The notes under the pieces were generated by a model. The model saw only the letters and a list, made by a program, of their open reading frames with translations, had not been told where the DNA came from and searched no databases. The translations under genes and the position numbers were made by a program. DNA of 10,572 nt from an uncultured Eubacteriales bacterium (GTDB lineage Bacteria > Bacillota > Clostridia > Lachnospirales > Lachnospiraceae). Of the stretch, positions 6,333 through 10,572 are shown in pieces (the first letter of the stretch is position 1; each line of letters starts with the position of its first letter). Location: contig CACYBV010000389.1 in NCBI GenBank assembly GCA_902772745.1, positions 1 to 10,572 on the forward strand. Reading direction: 5' to 3'.

Positions 6333-7688
6333 TTATTCCCCCGCGTACTGGACATGTTCCAGGTTTGCAAATCTTGTCTGCTCCGCAATCCATTTCAGGC
6401 GGACCGTTCCGATGGCGCCGTTACGCTGTTTTGCGAGGATGATCTCCGCCGTACCCTTCTGGTCTGAATCCTGGTTGTAAACTTCATCACGGTAGATGAA
6501 CATGACAAGGTCCGCATCCTGTTCAATTGCGCCGGACTCCCTGAGGTCCGCAAGGACCGGCCGGTGGTCGGCGCGCTGCTCCGGCGCACGCGAAAGCTGG
6601 GAGCAGGCAATCAGCGGTACGTCAAGCTCTCTCGCGATGGCCTTTAAGCCGCGGGAAATTTCCGAAACCTCCTGCTGGCGGGACTCGGAATTCCGGCCGC
6701 TCCCGGACATCAGCTGCAGATAGTCGACAATGATCACCCCGATGCCGTATTCCAGTTTGTACTTCCGGGCACGGGACCGAAGTTCCGGAAGCGAAATGCC
6801 CGGTGTGTCGTCAATGATCAGCCTGGATCCCGCAACAATCTGGGAACCAGCCACCAGGTCGTCCCATTCAAGTTCCGAGAGGTCGCCTGTACGCAGTTTG
6901 TTGCTGTCCACATGCGATTCCATGGAAAGCATGCGGTTCACAAGCTGGTCCCGGCTCATTTCCATCTCAAAAATCACGGTCGGAACTCCGACGCGCACCG
7001 CAAAATGATCCGCGAGGTTCAGCACGAAGGCCGTTTTGCCCATCGAAGGACGGCCGGCAAAAAGGATCAGGTCCGAAGGCTGCATGCCGTTTGTCATGCG
7101 GTCCAGGTCCGTAAAGCCTGTCGGGATCCCGGTCGGCTGGCCGCCGTTTTTGCTGGCTTCTTCGATTTTATCAATCACCCTGAGCACGATCTGATCAACC
7201 GGCTCGATGCGGTTGGACTGGCGCCTTTCGAGAAGATCAAAGACGGTTTTTTCCGTCTGCTCCATAATCTTCTGTGCCGGCTCCTTTTCGAGATAACAGC
7301 TGTCCGCAATCCCGTCGGCTGCGCGGATCAGGCGCCTGAGCACCGCTTTTTCCGAAACGATTCTCGCATAGGACCCGACATTCGCCGCGGTAAAGACTGA
7401 ATTCAGCAGGTTTTTCAGGAAATCCAGGCTCGAAACCTCCGGCGGAACATCCTGCATGTGGCGCAGCCGGTCCTGGACATTAACGATATCTGTCGGTTTT
7501 CCCTCCCGGTACAGGTCCATGATCGCACGATAAATCATCCCGTTCTGGTGATTGTAAAAATCATCAGCCTCCAGGATTTCCATCGCGGTATTGATCGCGT
7601 CCTCTGAATACAGCATCGCCCCTAAAACGGACTGCTCGGCCTCCGCGCTGTGCGGAAGAATGCGTTTTACTAAACTTTCTTCGGGCAT
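6333..7688 (-). CDS. dnaB: Replicative DNA helicase
   Basis: 451 residues; the hexameric ATP-driven helicase that unwinds DNA at the fork and works with primase. The N-terminal helical domain (about 10-110) contains PHSAEAEQSVLGAML (12-26). A linker (about 150-185) leads to the RecA-like ATPase. Walker A is GRPSMGKTA (212-220, K218) and Walker B is VIIVDYLQLM (318-327, D322). SQLSRAPEQR (363-372), DLRESGAIEQDAD (381-393) and KQRNGAIG (420-427) are the usual C-terminal motifs. Length matches Bacillus DnaC, so there is no intein, which DnaB often carries. The ATG at 7686-7688 has AAAGGA about 9 bases upstream, overlapping the rplI stop. The gap to rplI is 13 bases: same transcript as gdpP and rplI. 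Confidence 0.97.
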   Translation of the reverse strand: MPEESLVKRILPHSAEAEQSVLGAMLYSEDAINTAMEILEADDFYNHQNGMIYRAIMDLYREGKPTDIVNVQDRLRHMQDVPPEVSSLDFLKNLLNSVFTAANVGSYARIVSEKAVLRRLIRAADGIADSCYLEKEPAQKIMEQTEKTVFDLLERRQSNRIEPVDQIVLRVIDKIEEASKNGGQPTGIPTGFTDLDRMTNGMQPSDLILFAGRPSMGKTAFVLNLADHFAVRVGVPTVIFEMEMSRDQLVNRMLSMESHVDSNKLRTGDLSELEWDDLVAGSQIVAGSRLIIDDTPGISLPELRSRARKYKLEYGIGVIIVDYLQLMSGSGRNSESRQQEVSEISRGLKAIARELDVPLIACSQLSRAPEQRADHRPVLADLRESGAIEQDADLVMFIYRDEVYNQDSDQKGTAEIILAKQRNGAIGTVRLKWIAEQTRFANLEHVQYAGE

Positions 7689-7701
7689 GGATTAAGGTCC
7701 T

Positions 7702-8145
7702 TTATTCGGCTTCCACCTTCACCGTCAGCTCCGCCGTCACCTGCGGATGGAGCTTTAACGGCACAACGGTCTTTCCGGTTTCCTTGATCGGTTCCGGAAG
7801 CACGAGTTTCTTCTTGTCGACATCAAGATTCAGCTGCTTTTTGCAGGCTTCGGCGATTTCTTTTGAGGATACGGAGCCGAACACCTTGCCGTCCTTTCCG
7901 ACCTTGACTTTCACGGTAATCGAAAGTCCGGCAAGTTTTCCCGCGAGCTCCTGCGCCGACTGCAGCCGCTCTTCGGCCTGCTTTTCTTCGTGGGCCTTCT
8001 GAAGTTTCAGATCGTTCATGGCCTTAGCTGTCGCAAGCGCCGCCTGTTTTTTTGAAATCAGGTTGCGGCCATAACCGTCTTTGACGGTCACCCGGTCTCC
8101 TTTTTTTCCAAGCGTTTTAATATCGGTCAGTAAAATCAGTTCCAT
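7702..8145 (-). CDS. rplI: 50S ribosomal protein L9
   Basis: 147 residues. L9 binds domain V of 23S rRNA and reaches out from the large subunit; it affects reading-frame fidelity. The N-terminal RNA-binding domain (1-50) has LGKKGDRVTVKDGYGRN (12-28), followed by the long connecting helix (about 42-75) and a C-terminal domain ending LKLHPQVTAELTVKVEAE. Oddity: after GYGRN the usual family pattern (F/Y)(L/I)(I/L)PK is replaced by LISKK, which appears one residue short and lacks the proline. The ATG at 8143-8145 is preceded by AGGAGG with a 4-base spacer; that site overlaps the TAG of gdpP, suggesting translational coupling. Confidence 0.95.
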   Translation of the reverse strand: MELILLTDIKTLGKKGDRVTVKDGYGRNLISKKQAALATAKAMNDLKLQKAHEEKQAEERLQSAQELAGKLAGLSITVKVKVGKDGKVFGSVSSKEIAEACKKQLNLDVDKKKLVLPEPIKETGKTVVPLKLHPQVTAELTVKVEAE

Positions 8146-8153
8146 TTTTCCTC

Positions 8154-10166
8154 CTACTGCTCCTGCCCGTCGATGACGGTCTTCAGACGGGCGATCACAT
8201 CATCCACGGTCGTATTGGTAAACTGCGCGCCGGCGACGCTCTGGTGTCCGCCGCCGCTGAGCTTTTCCATCATCACCTGCACATTGATTTCGTCAATCGA
8301 ACGCGCCGACAGGTAAATTTTGTTTTCGTAAACCGTCAGCACAAAACTTGCCTTGATGCCCTTGATCTCCAGAAGCTCGTTTGCGGCCTGTGCAGCGACG
8401 ACGGTCTGGTTCCGGTTGAGCTCGCGGGACGGACAGACACCGATAACATAAATGTCTCTGTAGACTTCGGCATTTGAAATCGTCTCCGCCCTGAGCTTGT
8501 AGTCCTGCATGCTTTCCCGGAAGAGCTTTCTCACTCTTGTCACATCCGCGCCGTTTCTTCTGAGGTACGCCGCCGCCTCAAAGGTGCGCACGCCGGACTT
8601 GTCCTCAAAGTTATTGGTATCCATCACGATACCGGCAAATACCGCATCCGCCTCCGCCGGCCGCAGCTTCAGGTTGTCATCATAATACTGGATGATTTCC
8701 GCTACAAGCTCCGATGCGGAACTCGCGTAGGGCTCCACATATGAAAGGAGCGCGTTTTCTATCTTTTCCCTCGAAAGCCGGTGATGGTCCATAACGACAA
8801 CCGAATCCGCGCGCTTCAGAAGGTCCGGGCAGACCGTATAGGAAGGCCGGTTTGTATCAACAATGACAAGAAGCGTATCCTTGTCAAACAGTTCCAGCGC
8901 CCGCTGGCTGCCGACGAAGAGCTCTTCTTCATATTCGCTTGATCCCTTAAAGCGCTCGAGAAGCGGTTTGACGCTGTTGTTGACTTCTCCCGTGACGATA
9001 TGCACTTTCTTCTGTGAAAATTTCGCAGCCCGGTAAATGCCTATCGCGGCGCCGATGCAGTCAAGGTCGCTGTTCGGATGACCCATGATCATAACGGATT
9101 CCCTGGCTTCGATGAGCTCACGAAGCGCATGCGCCTTGATCCTTGCCTTTACTCTTGTCGTGCGCTCCGTCGTCTTGGCCTTTCCGCCGAAATACCGCAC
9201 TTCCGGGCCGTCCTTGATGACGACCTGGTCACCGCCGCGCCCGAGCGCCATGTCGATCGCCGAGCGGGCATAATTGTAGCATTCTTCGATGGACTGGCCG
9301 TTCAGACCGACGCCGATACTGATGGTAACCGCGAGGTCGTTGCCGATATTGACGGTTTTGATTTCGTCAAGAAGCGAGAATTTGTCCGCTTCCAGCGCAT
9401 CGAAATCTTTCTGCTTCAGCACGAGGAGGTAACGGTCCTTCTCCAGCTTCCGAACGAGTCCCCCGAACTGGGAAATGTATTTATTGAGCTTTCTCTCAAG
9501 GAGCGCCGACAGAAGCGACCGGCGGACATATTCGATGCCCTCCATGACTTCCTCATAATTATCGATATAAATGAGCGCCATGACCGCCCGCTCTTCCCGG
9601 AGCGTCTTGCGGTAGTACAAAAGGTCCGTTTCGTCGATCAGGTACAGGTTGAAAAGCGCCGGCGTATCGATGTCCGCAAGTTCCCCGAGTTCTTTTGCGG
9701 ATTCGATCCTGAAGGGCGTACAGTACATAAGATACGTACGTTCGCCGTAACTCACATGGGTCTGGTGCAGTTTCTTATAGTCCGCATTCTCCAGCTCCGG
9801 AAACAGGCCTGACAGAAGACCCGACCGTTTTTTCGTATTGAAGAGCGTCCGGAAGGTTTTGTTGCTCCAGAGAACATCACCCTCCTGATCCGCAAGGGCG
9901 AATGGGATTTCAACCTGTCTTAAAAGCTGGTTCTGTGCCTGTGCATAGGAAGCACCGTAATCAATCAGCCGTTTTTTAACAGTCTTTCGGAACACGAGGA
10001 AGATGATCAGAAGCGCGAGAAGATACACCACCGTCGCGCCGAGGAGCGCCATGGCGATCCGGAGATCCAGAAACGCGCCGGCAATGGCAAGTGCCAGCAG
10101 AACCGGCACCAGAAACACCGGCCACCTGAAATATATCCGCAGGGAATTCGTCTTTTTCTCTTCCAT
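8154..10166 (-). CDS. gdpP: Cyclic-di-AMP phosphodiesterase (GdpP/YybT family, DHH-DHHA1)
   Basis: 670 residues (Bacillus GdpP is about 660). Known family members hydrolyse c-di-AMP to pApA and so influence potassium/osmotic balance and cell-wall stress. Two membrane helices (about 15-33 and 36-59) are followed by a PAS-like domain (about 80-150). A degenerate GGDEF domain (about 190-315) has no GGDEF signature; the equivalent site reads LEKDRYL. The DHH phosphoesterase domain has GHPNSDLDCIG (362-372, H363, D367, D369), VDTNR (D437), MDHHR (D460, H461, H462) and MDTNNF (D516), so the metal site looks intact. DHHA1 ends with GGGHQSVAGAQF (638-649). The ATG at 10164-10166 has GAGGA five bases upstream; a TTG 60 codons earlier reads through the promoter and leader and is rejected. 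First gene of the gdpP-rplI-dnaB transcript. The DUF2232 gene usual upstream in Bacillus is not adjacent here. Confidence 0.96.
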   Translation of the reverse strand: MEEKKTNSLRIYFRWPVFLVPVLLALAIAGAFLDLRIAMALLGATVVYLLALLIIFLVFRKTVKKRLIDYGASYAQAQNQLLRQVEIPFALADQEGDVLWSNKTFRTLFNTKKRSGLLSGLFPELENADYKKLHQTHVSYGERTYLMYCTPFRIESAKELGELADIDTPALFNLYLIDETDLLYYRKTLREERAVMALIYIDNYEEVMEGIEYVRRSLLSALLERKLNKYISQFGGLVRKLEKDRYLLVLKQKDFDALEADKFSLLDEIKTVNIGNDLAVTISIGVGLNGQSIEECYNYARSAIDMALGRGGDQVVIKDGPEVRYFGGKAKTTERTTRVKARIKAHALRELIEARESVMIMGHPNSDLDCIGAAIGIYRAAKFSQKKVHIVTGEVNNSVKPLLERFKGSSEYEEELFVGSQRALELFDKDTLLVIVDTNRPSYTVCPDLLKRADSVVVMDHHRLSREKIENALLSYVEPYASSASELVAEIIQYYDDNLKLRPAEADAVFAGIVMDTNNFEDKSGVRTFEAAAYLRRNGADVTRVRKLFRESMQDYKLRAETISNAEVYRDIYVIGVCPSRELNRNQTVVAAQAANELLEIKGIKASFVLTVYENKIYLSARSIDEINVQVMMEKLSGGGHQSVAGAQFTNTTVDDVIARLKTVIDGQEQ

Positions 10167-10245
10167 GTCGATCCTCTTTCCCAGACCCGTACCGAGCCGG
10201 CAGTCTCTCAAATCTCCTGTTGGATAAGCATCTCCCGTCCGCAGT

Positions 10246-10289
10246 CCGTTTTTCTCCGAATCCCGGACAGATTCCCGAAAAAAGAACGG
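10246..10289 (-). promoter_or_regulatory. Long hairpin in the gdpP leader
   Basis: The predicted leader runs from about 10311 to 10167, roughly 145 bases without a gene. Near its 5' end the minus-strand RNA can fold CCGUU/AACGG (10285-10289/10246-10250). Past a 2-base bulge this continues as UUUUUC/GAGAAA (one G-U). A small internal loop then leads to GAAUC/GAUUC, closing a 7-base loop: 16 pairs in total. No U-run follows, so it is not a plain terminator. It could protect the 5' end or bind a regulator. It does not match a riboswitch I know, including the ydaO c-di-AMP class. The rest of the leader (10167-10245) has only weak short stems. Confidence 0.45.
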
Positions 10290-10317
10290 GGCAGTAAAAA
10301 ACAGAACAGTTAAAAGT

Positions 10318-10346
10318 ATTATACTAAATTTGTCAAAGAAATACAA
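10318..10346 (-). promoter_or_regulatory. Sigma-A-type promoter of gdpP-rplI-dnaB
   Basis: On the minus strand a perfect TATAAT (10318-10323) is preceded by 17 bases and TTGTAT (10341-10346). A TTGACA at 10331-10336 is only 7 bases from the -10 and cannot serve as its -35. The flanks are AT-rich. Transcription would start near 10311, leaving a long leader before the gdpP ATG at 10166. Confidence 0.65.
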
Positions 10347-10364
10347 GTATCTATTCTCATCCCC

Positions 10365-10407
10365 CTGAAACCCGCGAAACCGGCGCCGAAGTGTTTCGAA
10401 AATTCAG
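10365..10407. repeat. Inverted repeat between the divergent promoters
   Basis: CTGAA/TTCAG (10365-10369/10403-10407) flanks CGAAAC/GTTTCG (10375-10380/10393-10398), with the self-complementary CGGCGCCG in the centre (10381-10388). It lies between the -35 boxes of gdpP (10341-10346) and rpsF (10436-10441), so it is outside both core promoters. It could be a regulator-binding site or a decayed repeat; the sequence does not decide. Confidence 0.35.
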
Positions 10408-10435
10408 GATGTGCCGAATTTCCTGCAGAAACCGC

Positions 10436-10464
10436 TTGCTTTTTTTCAGCATCTGCGCTATAAT
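10436..10464 (+). promoter_or_regulatory. Sigma-A-type promoter of rpsF
   Basis: TTGCTT (10436-10441) is followed by 17 bases and a perfect TATAAT (10459-10464) on the plus strand. The spacer begins with a T-run. Transcription would start near 10471, giving a leader of about 75 bases before the rpsF ATG. Confidence 0.7.
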
Positions 10465-10495
10465 GACCATTCGTGATGCAATAATCCATTCCTTG

Positions 10496-10529
10496 CTTCC
10501 GGCGCTCTGTCGACCGGAGGCCAGAGACC
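10496..10529 (+). promoter_or_regulatory. Candidate S6:S18-responsive leader structure of rpsF
   Basis: Two hairpins compete just ahead of the ribosome site. One pairs CUUCCGG (10496-10502) with CCGGAGG (10514-10520), 7 pairs with one G-U. The other pairs CUCUG (10505-10509) with CAGAG (10522-10526), with GG/CC at 10501-10502/10528-10529 outside it. The second leaves a CCG (10514-10516) unpaired. Published work describes an rpsF leader motif in many bacteria in which an exposed CCG flanked by helices is bound by the S6:S18 complex to repress the operon. Position and CCG fit; the exact consensus fold is not confirmed here. Confidence 0.45.
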
Positions 10530-10546
10530 AAAAGGAGGTAAAAACG

Positions 10547-10572
10547 ATGCAAAAGTATGAATTAGTAGTCGT
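10547..10572 (+). CDS. rpsF: Ribosomal protein S6, first codons only
   Basis: ATG at 10547-10549 follows AAGGAGGT (10532-10539) with a 7-base spacer, a very strong ribosome site. The eight readable residues, MQKYELVV, match the typical S6 N-terminus (M-x-KYELVVV), its first beta strand. S6 binds 16S rRNA together with S18 in the small-subunit platform, and its gene usually leads rpsF-ssb-rpsR. The strong promoter and structured leader fit a ribosomal protein operon. It is divergent from gdpP-rplI-dnaB, whereas in Bacillus and many Clostridia these clusters run in the same direction. Only the start is in the window, so the call rests on few residues plus context. Confidence 0.8.

Noticed and set aside
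7140..7480. Possible intein or insertion in dnaB, a common site for such elements
   Set aside because: The protein has normal length and continuous family motifs through the linker and Walker regions.
10318..10336. TTGACA (10331-10336) as the -35 box for the TATAAT of gdpP
   Set aside because: The spacing is only 7 bases. With a 17-base spacer the -35 is TTGTAT. A -10 for the TTGACA itself would be TTAACT, which is poor.
10167..10346. A 60-residue N-terminal extension of GdpP from a TTG at 10346, with a hydrophobic start
   Set aside because: It would begin within the -35 box of the promoter itself. The ATG at 10166 has a good ribosome site and gives the usual family length and start.
10496..10526. 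An H-type pseudoknot in the rpsF leader joining both helices
   Set aside because: Only one base (10521) would have to span the 7-base-pair helix, which is not physically plausible. The helices are better read as alternatives.

Overview
The window looks like chromosome of a moderately GC-rich, low-GC-phylum (Firmicutes) anaerobe, most likely a Clostridia/Lachnospiraceae-type organism. The reasons are strong AGGAGG-type ribosome sites, sigma-A-like promoters, the gdpP-rplI-dnaB cluster, a short archaeal/eukaryote-like ProRS, and zinc-ribbon membrane proteins carrying BspA-type leucine-rich repeats. This assignment is inferred from gene content, not from a marker gene. Every gene reads on the minus strand except the fragment at the right edge. 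I see no phage, transposase, tRNA, rRNA or CRISPR.

Right edge, read in the direction of transcription. The start of rpsF (ribosomal protein S6) runs off the window on the plus strand, with its own promoter and a structured leader. Facing the other way, a promoter near 10318-10346 drives gdpP (c-di-AMP phosphodiesterase), rplI (L9) and dnaB (replicative helicase). These are separated by only 8 and 13 bases, so they are almost certainly one transcript, preceded by a leader of about 145 bases that holds a long hairpin.

Middle. After dnaB come metK (SAM synthetase) and proS (prolyl-tRNA synthetase), in gaps of 85, 80 and 156 bases. All three gaps contain pieces of one palindromic REP-like intergenic repeat, in both orientations. 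No SAM riboswitch or T-box is seen ahead of metK or proS.

Left part. A membrane protein with an N-terminal zinc ribbon, a long acidic linker and C-terminal leucine-rich repeats sits 19 bases upstream of cca (the CCA-adding enzyme). cca is followed by a second zinc-ribbon membrane protein with proline-rich tandem repeats and three membrane helices; it has its own promoter and a good intrinsic terminator. At the left edge is the start of an unrecognised gene with its own promoter.

Most of the window is housekeeping: translation (rpsF, rplI, proS, cca), replication (dnaB), methyl-donor supply (metK) and second-messenger turnover (gdpP). The less explained parts are the two zinc-ribbon membrane proteins around cca, the REP-like repeats, and the two leaders in the divergent rpsF/gdpP region. 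I did not find a clear new defence or mobile system.
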